Assembly: GCA_944324845.1 (NCBI GenBank)
Contig: CALUXX010000003.1
Coordinates: 121,022 to 185,021 of the forward strand
Reading direction: 5' to 3'
Source of the DNA: Candidatus Gastranaerophilales bacterium
GTDB taxonomy: Bacteria > Cyanobacteriota > Vampirovibrionia > Gastranaerophilales > Gastranaerophilaceae
Length of the DNA stretch: 64,000 bases
Positions within the stretch are counted from its first letter, which is position 1, and each line of letters starts with the position of its first letter. Both the position numbers and the translations under genes were made by a program. The notes beneath the pieces are model-generated. The model worked only from the letters and a program-made list of their open reading frames with translations, did no database searches and had not been told where the DNA came from. This document shows positions 18,209 to 26,597 of the stretch, in pieces.

Positions 18209-19822
18209 ATGAGTAACTTACAATTTCAGAATGACTTGGACAAATTAGTGGAGATCCTGCCCGAAAAAATTCGGAAACATATCGATTACCCTACAATGGA
18301 TGACGTTATAGAAATCGTTGTTGATATAGGTCGTCCGCCCGAAATTAGACACGCCAACGGGAAAATCGAATATCTTGGAGAAGAAGATGTAACATATAAT
18401 GACATTGACTTTATAACATCAAGAGTACAGGAATTCACGACCGACAATCGTTCCGGAATACCGGGAACTCTACACAGAATAAGTGCAATCAGAAACAGAC
18501 AAAATAAAATCGTAGGACTTACTTGCAGAATAGGTCGAGTAGTAACCGGAACAATCTCATGTATTAAAGATATATGTTTGCAAAACAAAAGTATATTATT
18601 CCTAGGGCGACCCGGGGTCGGCAAAACAACAAAACTAAGAGAAATCTCACGCCTTGTAGCAGATGAACTCGGAAAAAGAGTTGTTATTGTCGATACATCA
18701 AACGAAATTGCAGGAGATGGCGACACTCCACATCCGGCAGTAGGACATGCCAGAAGAATGCAAGTTCGCCAACCTGAATTTCAAAAAGACATAATGATTG
18801 AAGCTGTAGAAAACCATACACCTGAAGTCATAGTTGTCGATGAAATCGGCACAGAAGCCGAAGCACAAGCAGCCAGAACTATCGCAGAGCGTGGGGTAAT
18901 GCTTATTGCAACAGCTCACGGTAACAGTCTGGAAAGCTTAATCAAAAACCCGACATTATCAGATTTAGTCGGCGGTATTCAATCCGTTACTTTAGGTGAC
19001 GATGAGGCAAAACGCCGCTCCTCACAAAAAACTGTTCTTGAACGGGAGAAACAGCCGACTTTCGATATCGTTATAGAAATTCTTGACAGAAATACTCTTG
19101 CCGTTTACAAAGACACCGCAGAAGCTGTCGATTATATCCTAAGAGGATGGCCAATCAGACCGGAAATCAGAAAAGTTGAAAAAACTTATGAACCAGAAAA
19201 ACCGGAAAACAAACAAGAAAAAGCGCCTAATGTTATTGAAAAAATTAACGCATTAGATGGAAAAATCGAACATCCTGAAAGTTTGAAATTCAGTTTTTCT
19301 AGGCAAAAGTATGTCGAAGAAGTTAAAAAATACAAAAAAATCTACCTATATGCAGTCTCAAGAAGTATTGCTGAAAAAGTTATAGAACGACTTGATCTCA
19401 ATGCTGAAATTACAAGAAATCTAGACGATGCTGATATCGTTATCGCACATAAAAACTTCATCAAAGGCGGTGCCAAAGTTCTAAGTACGGCAGAAGAAAA
19501 CAGATTACAAATCTTCTATATCAAAACCAATTCTATGGCACAAATTCAAAAAGTTATAAAAGAAGCTCTTGATATTGTTGAACTGAATGAACATCAAACC
19601 TTCTATGATATTACAGAAAAAGCACTTGATGAAGCAAAAAAAGCAATCGATAAAATACTTGCGGGAGCAACAGATGTTGAGTTGACCCCACAAAATACAC
19701 GAATCAGAAAACTACAACACGAGTTGGTTGAACAACACAACCTCGAAAGTAAATCCATCGGCGAAGGATTAAATAGACACCTTAGAATTGTCGGTGGTAA
19801 AGATTACAAAAACGCCAATTAA
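18209..19822 (+). CDS. Ycf45-like SpoIIIAA-type ATPase with C-terminal R3H domain
   Basis: 537 aa. The N-terminal half is a SpoIIIAA-like AAA ATPase: Walker A FLGRPGVGKTTKLREI, then VVIVDTSNEIAGDGD, Walker B VIVVDEIGTEAEA, and the arginine-rich RRSSQKTVLERE. The C-terminus (about 500-530) carries an R3H nucleic-acid-binding motif RKLQH followed by SKSIGEGLNRHLRIVGG. The middle is charged. This architecture is conserved in cyanobacteria and some plastids (Ycf45), and its exact function is unknown. It binds single-stranded nucleic acid by inference from R3H. AAAGG precedes the ATG by about 10 nt. It is the best lineage marker in the window. Confidence 0.88.
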   Translation: MSNLQFQNDLDKLVEILPEKIRKHIDYPTMDDVIEIVVDIGRPPEIRHANGKIEYLGEEDVTYNDIDFITSRVQEFTTDNRSGIPGTLHRISAIRNRQNKIVGLTCRIGRVVTGTISCIKDICLQNKSILFLGRPGVGKTTKLREISRLVADELGKRVVIVDTSNEIAGDGDTPHPAVGHARRMQVRQPEFQKDIMIEAVENHTPEVIVVDEIGTEAEAQAARTIAERGVMLIATAHGNSLESLIKNPTLSDLVGGIQSVTLGDDEAKRRSSQKTVLEREKQPTFDIVIEILDRNTLAVYKDTAEAVDYILRGWPIRPEIRKVEKTYEPEKPENKQEKAPNVIEKINALDGKIEHPESLKFSFSRQKYVEEVKKYKKIYLYAVSRSIAEKVIERLDLNAEITRNLDDADIVIAHKNFIKGGAKVLSTAEENRLQIFYIKTNSMAQIQKVIKEALDIVELNEHQTFYDITEKALDEAKKAIDKILAGATDVELTPQNTRIRKLQHELVEQHNLESKSIGEGLNRHLRIVGGKDYKNAN

Positions 19823-19844
19823 ATGAAAATTTAATAAAAAGTTT

Positions 19845-19907
19845 GAGCCTCTTCTCTGAAGTGCGGGGAAACTACGTCATTCCACCAACACCTTTGAGAG
19901 GGGGTTC
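19845..19907. ncRNA. GC-rich foldable element between convergent genes (candidate structured RNA or repeat)
   Basis: The element is about 55% GC in a roughly 33% GC background. A 12-bp outer stem pairs 19845-19856 with 19896-19907, including G-T pairs. An inner stem AAGTG (19859-19863) pairs with 19889-19894 across a bulge, and an apical stem 19865-19870 pairs with 19880-19886 around a 9-nt loop. Read on the minus strand it is followed, after 4 nt, by TTTTT, so it could be a terminator for the minus-strand gene. Its size and bulges are unusual for that. Strand and role are undecided. Confidence 0.4.
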
Positions 19908-19974
19908 TTGGAATTAATATGGTTTTTTCGCTCTACATAAACAGATAGTCCTTTTAACATTTACATTAGCTCAT

Positions 19975-21012
19975 TTAATCCGCCAATTTTATTTCACCTT
20001 CAATAGGTTTTGCATCTTCTGCTACTCGATAATAATATTGAGGATATGAATTTTCTTTATTTTCATTGAAATCTCTTAGTGAAATTGGATAGTATTCAAA
20101 ATCCCAAACCATTTCTTCATAACCTAAAGTTTCATTCATTACATATTTTTTTATTCTTGCTGCACCAAGTTTTTGTCCGTCTTCTGTTGTTACAATTTTT
20201 TCAATAAACTTGTCACCATTTCCACCTGCATATTTTGTAGGACGAGTTGATGCATATAATGTATCTATTGCCATTAATTTTGCAATTTTATCAAGTTCTT
20301 TATATTTTTCTTGAGCTTTCTTATTATCTGCTTCTATTTGCTCAGGTGTTTTCGGTGTTTGTACTAACTCTTGTGTTGATTTTCTTAAAAATCTACGTTT
20401 GGTTACTACCTCTGCAGTATATGGTTTCTTTAGATTGCCAATTTCATATTGTAATTCATTTTTCATTTTTCTTAATGTTTCTTGTGGGTGCGCTAATTCC
20501 TCCTTAGTCCAAGTCTTTTTCATCTCACTTAGTTCATTGGCTAAAGTTAATACTTCTGCTGCCTTTGGATCTTGAACCTTTTCAGATGTGGTCTTCTGCT
20601 CTTTCTTTTCAGGTTGAATAGGCTTCGCTTCTGCAGTTTCTTCTGCCGCTTTTGTTTTATCTGCCGCTTTCACTTCTTCTGAAGATTTTACATCTTCTGC
20701 TAATACATAACCCGCTGCTTTCGCTAATCTTATAAATTCTTCATCTTTGTAATCAACTGTTTTACCGGCTAACATACGTTTAAAATTGATTTTGTCGCCA
20801 CGTTCTGTATGTAATTTTTCAAATTCCTTTCCTAATGCTTTTTGCTCAGCTTTAGTAAAACCATTGTTGTCTTTATCCACAAAAATACCCGCTTTTACAT
20901 AAGAATTTAATTTGTCCATATAATCATAAGATAAACCAATTCTTCTCGGTGTCCTTTGCGTACCATCAGTTAATGTAATTCTGGTAATACCATTTCCCCA
21001 ATCATTACTCAT
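19975..21012 (-). CDS. Hypothetical 345-aa protein with one EF-hand-like calcium loop
   Basis: Not recognised as a whole. Near residue 43, DKDNNGFTKAEQ resembles an EF-hand or dockerin calcium loop with D, D, N, G at the usual positions, but Q replaces the final Glu. Residues 110-150 are low complexity, rich in Ala, Glu and Lys. A helical stretch with many Lys and Glu follows, and the last 80 residues look globular (YEEMVWDFEYYP). There is no signal peptide. AAAGGA precedes the ATG. The upstream region holds ATACGGGGAAAAT, which also occurs before the 67-aa gene at 39788. Confidence 0.75.
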   Translation of the reverse strand: MSNDWGNGITRITLTDGTQRTPRRIGLSYDYMDKLNSYVKAGIFVDKDNNGFTKAEQKALGKEFEKLHTERGDKINFKRMLAGKTVDYKDEEFIRLAKAAGYVLAEDVKSSEEVKAADKTKAAEETAEAKPIQPEKKEQKTTSEKVQDPKAAEVLTLANELSEMKKTWTKEELAHPQETLRKMKNELQYEIGNLKKPYTAEVVTKRRFLRKSTQELVQTPKTPEQIEADNKKAQEKYKELDKIAKLMAIDTLYASTRPTKYAGGNGDKFIEKIVTTEDGQKLGAARIKKYVMNETLGYEEMVWDFEYYPISLRDFNENKENSYPQYYYRVAEDAKPIEGEIKLAD

Positions 21013-21039
21013 AATTTAACATCCTTTTCTATTTCTATT

Positions 21040-21052
21040 ATTTTCCCCGTAT
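21040..21052 (-). promoter_or_regulatory. Shared upstream motif ATACGGGGAAAAT
   Basis: The identical 13-mer occurs 28 nt before the start of the 345-aa gene and 15 nt before the start of the 67-aa gene (40006-40018). The GG-x2-A-x-AAT core resembles -10 boxes used by SigB/SigF-type sigma factors, but no matching -35 is evident. Confidence 0.35.
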
Positions 21053-21243
21053 ATCTATTAAAAGTTTCTGCTGTTAAAAATTGCCCCATCTAATAAAAAA
21101 TAAATTTTCAAACTTGATAAAAGTCCATAAAAACGGCGATTAACAGATTTACATAAGTTTACAATCTGTTTTCAAACACAATAACTTACTAAACCTGTTA
21201 AAAAATATATAATAAAAAAGAGGCTATAATAAAAAATAAAAAA

Positions 21244-21313
21244 GGCGACACCCAGATTCGAACTGGGGATAAAAGCTTTGCAGGCTTCTGCCTTACCACT
21301 TGGCCATGTCGCC
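21244..21313 (-). tRNA. tRNA-Cys (GCA)
   Basis: The cloverleaf can be built on the minus strand. The acceptor arms are GGCGACA and TGTCGCC, the D-loop contains AAGTGGTAAGG, the anticodon loop is CTGCAAA with anticodon GCA, and the T arm is CCAG-TTCGAAT-CTGG. No CCA is encoded. About 70 nt. Confidence 0.95.
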
Positions 21314-21373
21314 GTCCCTCACTAGTATAGAATACACAAGACATAAAACTATGTCAAGATTTTCTATTAGTGT

Positions 21374-22642
21374 TTAATTTTCTTTATCATTTGATGTTTG
21401 GGCATTTATCATCTGTGCCATCACATCTTTTGCTTTCTCTAATTGCACATCTCGTTTTGCCATTATATCAGATTTTTTCAATGGCATTTCGATATCAGGA
21501 TCTATACCCAATTTATTTATATCTTTACCTTTTGGAGTTAAATATTTCGCAACCGTTAAATTCAGTCCTGTTTCATTTGGCATTGGGATAATTTTTTGCA
21601 CCATACCTTTTCCGTAGGTTTTGGTACCTATAAGTTTTGCTCTATGATAATCTTTCATAGCACCTGAAAATATTTCACTGGCACTTGCACTGGCTCCATC
21701 AACAAGCAATATTATTGGTTTGTCAATATTCAAGTCTGTTTCTTGTGCCATAATGTCATAATGATACCCGTTACGCCCTACTATACTAACAATTTTTCCC
21801 TTAGGAATAAACAGATTTGATATAAATACTGCATTAGGTAACAAACCACCTGTGTTTCCTCGCAAATCTATTATTAAACCTTCGGTATTATCTGTATTTT
21901 CCAATGCCTCTAAAAATTCATTAGGAGTTGAACTGCTTATAAAACTTGATAACTGAATATAGCCGATATTTTTATCAATCGAACTTTTTACAGTTTTTAT
22001 CGCAATTTCTTTTCTGATAACTTTTTTCTTGATTAAATTTTTATTTCGCAAAATATCAATACTTACAAATGAATTTATTGGCCCCTTAACAAGATTGGAA
22101 ACTTCTGCTAACGATAGTCCGCTAACTTTTATTCCATCAACTGCAACTATAATATCTCCGACTTTTAATTCCGCAAATTGAGCCGGTGTATTTTCCATTA
22201 CGTTGATTATGCGAATTTTTCCTGATTCATTTACTATATTTACACCAATTCCAGAAATCTTTGATGTAATTGAATTGTTTTGATCTGCAAATTCTTGCTT
22301 TGTCAAAAATCTTGAATACGGATCATTAAGACTTTCTAACATTGTATCAATAGCAACTTTGGCATCTTCTTCTGTCTTAATCTTTCCTCTGTAATGGTTT
22401 TTCCATCTTATCCAATATTGACGGTTAAAATTGGGATCATAATATTCATTTTTTACAACCTGCCAAGTATGATCAAATAATTTTTGAGGCGACAAATGCG
22501 ATGTATCTACAACTTTTTGTTCTACATTTAACATCGGATTATGGTTAATGTTATAAAACGCATTAAGTGCAAATAATGTCGCTATTGTCGCTACAAAAAA
22601 TAAGATTGTTTTGGTCAGATTTTTCATAACCCTATTTAACAT
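21374..22642 (-). CDS. ctpA: C-terminal processing peptidase, S41 family (CtpA/Prc)
   Basis: A periplasmic serine protease that trims or degrades proteins from their C-terminus. About 422 aa. An N-terminal signal anchor (TILFFVATIATLFALNAFY) is followed by a PDZ domain (ISGIGVNIVN to VSNLVKGP). The catalytic core shows GYIQLSSF, DLRGNTGGLL, the nucleophile in DGASASASEIFSGAM, and the lysine in GTKTYGKGMVQ. A TTG three bases upstream also opens the frame, and an ATG at 22627 is another option. None has a good Shine-Dalgarno, so the start is uncertain by up to 6 residues. It opens a series of minus-strand envelope genes. Confidence 0.93.
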   Translation of the reverse strand: MLNRVMKNLTKTILFFVATIATLFALNAFYNINHNPMLNVEQKVVDTSHLSPQKLFDHTWQVVKNEYYDPNFNRQYWIRWKNHYRGKIKTEEDAKVAIDTMLESLNDPYSRFLTKQEFADQNNSITSKISGIGVNIVNESGKIRIINVMENTPAQFAELKVGDIIVAVDGIKVSGLSLAEVSNLVKGPINSFVSIDILRNKNLIKKKVIRKEIAIKTVKSSIDKNIGYIQLSSFISSSTPNEFLEALENTDNTEGLIIDLRGNTGGLLPNAVFISNLFIPKGKIVSIVGRNGYHYDIMAQETDLNIDKPIILLVDGASASASEIFSGAMKDYHRAKLIGTKTYGKGMVQKIIPMPNETGLNLTVAKYLTPKGKDINKLGIDPDIEMPLKKSDIMAKRDVQLEKAKDVMAQMINAQTSNDKEN

Positions 22643-22701
22643 CAAGGATTTTTTTTAATCAATATACTTTGTTATTACAATGACTATTTATTCAAAAATC
22701 T

Positions 22702-23388
22702 TTATAAATCATTAAACCCAGGTGAATATGACGGAAGATTTTTATAACCTGAATTAGATAATACCGCCTTCTTTATATATTTATTTGTATAGTCACCCTT
22801 TTCCAGAAGTTTTTTCAATGTGTTTTCTCGTTTGACTAAATCACTATCCTCTTGATTACTTTCAGGATAGGTTTTTAATATTTCATTCCAAACAACGGCT
22901 TCCATTGTCCAAGCATATGTTTCTTCTGCTAAAGAATTATATTCGTCTTGGTGTAACGCTTCATGTGATAACAAGGCTGCGATTGCACCTGCAGGAGCGT
23001 TTCGATGTTTATTATTTATATAAATATATAAATTTTTACCTCTTTTCCAGCCTAAAGCATCAAAAGTTGCATAATTTTGATTTATCTGACCCAAGTCACG
23101 AAATTCTATTCGCATTGCCCTTTGTGATAAATTATTCCCTAATATTGCATTTCGAGAAAACATACCTTCTGTACCCTTTAACATATCTAAGGCTACGTAA
23201 AATACTTCCTCTTTTCCTACATCTTTGTATGTCGGTGTTATCTGCTCTATATACTCAGGAGTATATTTGGCAGGATATTGATGCGGAACAGTTGTTTCTT
23301 GATTTTTTGCTGCTAATGCATATCCCTGTGGCAGCATTGCTATTAAAGAAATTACTATTAATCTTTTTATATACTTCGTTATTACCAT
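22702..23388 (-). CDS. Secreted putative zinc metalloprotease with HEXXH motif
   Basis: About 228 aa. The signal peptide is KRLIVISLIAMLPQGYALA. The motif LLSHEALHQDEYNSLAEETYAW near residue 145 has HEALH as zinc-binding residues and a Glu-rich segment about 12 residues later (EE) as possible third ligand. It also has YIYINNKH just before, a typical edge strand. No family name can be given. The frame is open from a TTG at 23400, but GGAG six nt before the ATG at 23388 makes that the start. It probably acts outside the inner membrane on peptides or cell wall, which is inference. ctpA, another envelope protease, lies just downstream. Confidence 0.7.
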   Translation of the reverse strand: MVITKYIKRLIVISLIAMLPQGYALAAKNQETTVPHQYPAKYTPEYIEQITPTYKDVGKEEVFYVALDMLKGTEGMFSRNAILGNNLSQRAMRIEFRDLGQINQNYATFDALGWKRGKNLYIYINNKHRNAPAGAIAALLSHEALHQDEYNSLAEETYAWTMEAVVWNEILKTYPESNQEDSDLVKRENTLKKLLEKGDYTNKYIKKAVLSNSGYKNLPSYSPGFNDL

Positions 23389-23471
23389 CTCAATCTCCAA
23401 ATACTACATCTATAATAGTATTATATTTATCTTTTTTGCAAAATCAAAAAATCATTTGCAAATTTTACGAT

Positions 23472-25049
23472 TTATTTACTTGGAAGTTTTCTATTTATTT
23501 TTACCAATTCTGAATATATATATTTATATTCATTGGATGGATTTATATTTTCTGCTTCTGTTATATATTCAAGCGCTGTCTTATAATCTTTTTTTAATTG
23601 ATATAATTCACACATCTTTCTGTAGTATTCTGAATTATTCAAATCATATAATATCGCTCTTTTCATACATTCTACAGCTTCTTCTATATCTCCGTCTTTT
23701 TCTCGTGAAAGTGCTATATAGTAATATCCTTCAGAACAACTAATATCTAATGATAGAACTTCCTGAGCATATTCTTTTGACAATTCATAATCACCCTTTA
23801 AATTAGCAATCTTTGCACATAAGATATTTCCTGAAATATAATTTGGATTTAGTTCTACGCATTTTTGAGCAAGTTTTAATGCCCCGTCATAATTGCGCTC
23901 TTTTATATATATTTCTGCTAAATCAGTTAAATATGTAATATTATCAGGATTTTTTTCTAAAATTTCATTGACCAATTTTTCTGCTTTACCAAAATTGCTT
24001 AATTCTGCATATATTTTGCTTAATGAGCTTTTGGTAAAATCATCATCACATCCGTTTTTTATATTGTCTTCCAGAATTTCTTGAGCACCTATCAAATCTT
24101 TTTTATTTTCTAAAAGAAGCGCTTTTAATACTTTTGTTTGTGAATGCTGAGGCATTACATCTAATATTGCACTAACTTCTTTTTCAGCTTTCGAATATTC
24201 TTTTATTGAATAATACAAATACGCTAAGGAATAACGATAATCTATATTTTCAGGATTTATTAAAAGTGCATTACGATATGCCTTTTGGGCTTCTTCCATC
24301 CATCCGTTATAAAAATAAGCATTACCCAAATTGTAATAATATTTTGAATTTGATTTGTCTATATTTATCGCTTTTGAAAAATCTTTTATCGCTTCTATAA
24401 AATTCATTCCCTCTAATTCAAATAAACCTTTATAATTTAAAATTTCAGGATTTTGGGAATTTTTTCCGATTTGAGAAAAGATTTCTTTTGCTCCTTCTAT
24501 ATCATTCTCATCAAATTTTATTTTTCCTGAAAGAAGCATTGCCTTTTCATTTTTTATATCACATTCAGATAATATTTCTTTCGCTCTATCTTTCTCGTTT
24601 GCTACATATAAAGCATTTGCACAATCCAGTTTAACATCTTGTGTAAAATGTTCACAATTTCTATATTTCTCAATTTCGCCAAATGATTTCATTTGAATTA
24701 AAACAGATAATAATCCCCACAAAGTTTCGGGACTTGGATGATTTTCATATATTTTTTGAGAAATCTCAAGAACATTATCAAGATTTCCTTCTCGTTCATT
24801 TATGCTTTTCATTAATTGTAAACCGCTTAAATGATTAGGTACAATCTGCAAAACCTTTGAAATGTATTGCATTGCTCGGGAGTAATTGTTCAGCAAGAAA
24901 TATAACTCACCTATTTGAAATAATATTTCAACATTATCATTTTCAATTTCTAATGCCTTGTATAACAATTCAATAGCATATTTATAATTCTTTGATTCTT
25001 TCAATTCAAAGGCTTGTTTTATATAATCAATACATTCAGATTTTTCCAT
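23472..25049 (-). CDS. TPR-repeat protein, 525 aa
   Basis: The whole protein is built of tetratricopeptide repeats, about 14 units of 34 residues. Clear units are YKYAIELLYKALEIENDN, YYYNLGNAYFYNGWMEEA and YDGALKLAQKCVELNPNY, with the usual W/L-G-Y-A-F-A-P pattern. There is no signal peptide or catalytic domain, so it is a cytosolic scaffold for protein contacts. The gene begins 12 nt after the stop of the FtsB-like gene, and the two are co-transcribed. The partner is unknown. A link to cell division is suggested only by this neighbour. Confidence 0.9.
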   Translation of the reverse strand: MEKSECIDYIKQAFELKESKNYKYAIELLYKALEIENDNVEILFQIGELYFLLNNYSRAMQYISKVLQIVPNHLSGLQLMKSINEREGNLDNVLEISQKIYENHPSPETLWGLLSVLIQMKSFGEIEKYRNCEHFTQDVKLDCANALYVANEKDRAKEILSECDIKNEKAMLLSGKIKFDENDIEGAKEIFSQIGKNSQNPEILNYKGLFELEGMNFIEAIKDFSKAINIDKSNSKYYYNLGNAYFYNGWMEEAQKAYRNALLINPENIDYRYSLAYLYYSIKEYSKAEKEVSAILDVMPQHSQTKVLKALLLENKKDLIGAQEILEDNIKNGCDDDFTKSSLSKIYAELSNFGKAEKLVNEILEKNPDNITYLTDLAEIYIKERNYDGALKLAQKCVELNPNYISGNILCAKIANLKGDYELSKEYAQEVLSLDISCSEGYYYIALSREKDGDIEEAVECMKRAILYDLNNSEYYRKMCELYQLKKDYKTALEYITEAENINPSNEYKYIYSELVKINRKLPSK

Positions 25050-25061
25050 ATCAATTCTCGC

Positions 25062-25532
25062 TTATTCCTCAACTACTTCCGGTGGGATATATATTTGCTC
25101 GGTTTTTATTTCCTCTTCCTTTTGCTCTTTTTTAAACAATTTGCCGAAATCCCACTTCTTCTTTTTAGGTTTTGGCTCTTCTACTTTTTTATTTATTATA
25201 ATCAAAACTTCATCTTGACTTGCCATTTTTAAATTGTTTCTGGCAATTCCTTCCAGACTGTTATCTGATGTTATTACTTTCTTTTGAGTTTTTAAATCTT
25301 TATTTCTTAATTGTGCTTTTTTCAACAAATCTTCTAATGTCGCTTGCTTACCTTGATACGAAACTATTTTTCCTACATTCAAAACTGCACCGTAACCTAT
25401 CTGCAACAAACAAAATATCAAAATAAACGTGAATAAAGGGCAGGTAAACTTTGTATTATACTGAAGTTTCCTCTTTCGTCTGCGCTTATGTGCTTTATTA
25501 TTTACTTTTTGCTCTGAATCTTTCTCTATCAA
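25062..25532 (-). CDS. FtsB/DivIC-like septum formation initiator
   Basis: 156 aa. A basic N-terminus (HKRRRKRKLQ) precedes a single membrane helix at about residues 33-52. A coiled coil follows (LEDLLKKAQLRNKDLKTQKK), and then the short conserved end GIARNNLKMASQDEVLIII typical of the DivIC/FtsB family, which links early and late divisome proteins. A Lys/Glu-rich tail of about 50 residues is extra. The start codon is TTG, supported by AAGGGGAA about 8 nt upstream. It lies directly before the TPR gene in one operon. Confidence 0.8.
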   Translation of the reverse strand: MIEKDSEQKVNNKAHKRRRKRKLQYNTKFTCPLFTFILIFCLLQIGYGAVLNVGKIVSYQGKQATLEDLLKKAQLRNKDLKTQKKVITSDNSLEGIARNNLKMASQDEVLIIINKKVEEPKPKKKKWDFGKLFKKEQKEEEIKTEQIYIPPEVVEE

Positions 25533-25598
25533 AATAAGTTCCCCTTATCTTAAATTATAATCAAAATAATTTTGATAAACAAAAATATATTGATAAAT

Positions 25599-26564
25599 TT
25601 ACAATTGGAATTTGGTAGAAAATTTGAATTGATTTTTTAATAGTGCATTTTTATCATCATATACAGAACTTGCCCCTAACTCTAATCGCAATCTATCAGT
25701 ATCCTTTTTGCCAAATGGATTGATTGAAAATATCATTTCTGCAGTCTTACGATTCTTGACAATGTCTGCCGATAAAACTTCTCTTAATGAAAAATATTGA
25801 TTGATAATCAATTCAGGAGAAAGATATACATTATCATTATAATTATTATTTGTTGAATTTATTGTTCTTGCATACGATGTACTTATTGCAAAATGCTTTG
25901 TTTCATAACGAGAAAACACACCTGTTGATTGCTCCAATTCAGCATAATCAATGCCCTGATTATAAGTCGTACCTGCTGAAAAACCACCTTTTTTAGCAGC
26001 ATAACTTGTTCCGGAAATTGGCGCTATACTGTATTCTAAAGTATTCATTGAAGAATTTATTCTTCGATTATCAGTATTCATTAGAGGTGCATATTTTTCG
26101 CAACCTACTTTTTGTGGTTTTGATAATTTTATTGTCTGAATTTCATCGACACTATCAGAAAGATATACTGCATCTTCTTCGCCTTCATCATACTGAGCAT
26201 AACCCTTTAAAACATCAGAATACATATCTCCGATTTGGTATTCTTCTATTTCAGGTTCGTCCATTTCGTCTTCAGAATAGTCTTCCTCTACTTCTTCTCC
26301 TGATGTATCGGCTGTTATATCATCCGATATTATATCTTGAGGTTGTTCTATATTCTTTGAGATTTCCTCTGATAATGTACTTTTCCCGGTTGTTACATCT
26401 GATTTAATGTCTTCATCAGGAATATGGTATGTGAAGATCTTAGGCATTTGATTTTTAGCTGTTGAAGTTTCAAGAACTTCTGCACAACAAGGATGCGAAA
26501 TAGCAAAAATCATAAAAAATATTAATAAGCCTATCCTCTTCATCATAAATACATGATAACGCAT
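25599..26564 (-). CDS. Secreted acidic hypothetical protein, possibly outer-membrane-associated
   Basis: 321 aa. A signal peptide (RIGLLIFFMIFAISHPCCAE) is followed by a very acidic region at about 70-145 with runs of Glu and Asp (EVEEDYSEDEMDEPE). The last 150 residues show alternating hydrophobic/polar strands and a final Phe-rich end (NQFKFSTKFQL), similar to beta-barrel outer membrane proteins. The family is not recognised. The ATG at 26564 is used, and 26543 (MMKR) is also possible. It sits between manC and the FtsB-like gene. Confidence 0.65.
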   Translation of the reverse strand: MRYHVFMMKRIGLLIFFMIFAISHPCCAEVLETSTAKNQMPKIFTYHIPDEDIKSDVTTGKSTLSEEISKNIEQPQDIISDDITADTSGEEVEEDYSEDEMDEPEIEEYQIGDMYSDVLKGYAQYDEGEEDAVYLSDSVDEIQTIKLSKPQKVGCEKYAPLMNTDNRRINSSMNTLEYSIAPISGTSYAAKKGGFSAGTTYNQGIDYAELEQSTGVFSRYETKHFAISTSYARTINSTNNNYNDNVYLSPELIINQYFSLREVLSADIVKNRKTAEMIFSINPFGKKDTDRLRLELGASSVYDDKNALLKNQFKFSTKFQL

Positions 26565-26597
26565 AATCTCGTTTTCAGCAACTAAGTTGTTAAAAAC

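Noticed and set aside
18007..18216. A 69-codon frame upstream of the Ycf45-like gene
   Set aside because: It overlaps the promoter and the start of the real gene, has no binding site and has atypical composition.
22905..23513. A 202-codon plus-strand frame
   Set aside because: It lies opposite the secreted HEXXH protein and its upstream region, is rich in Leu/Tyr/Phe as expected for an antisense shadow, and lacks a binding site.
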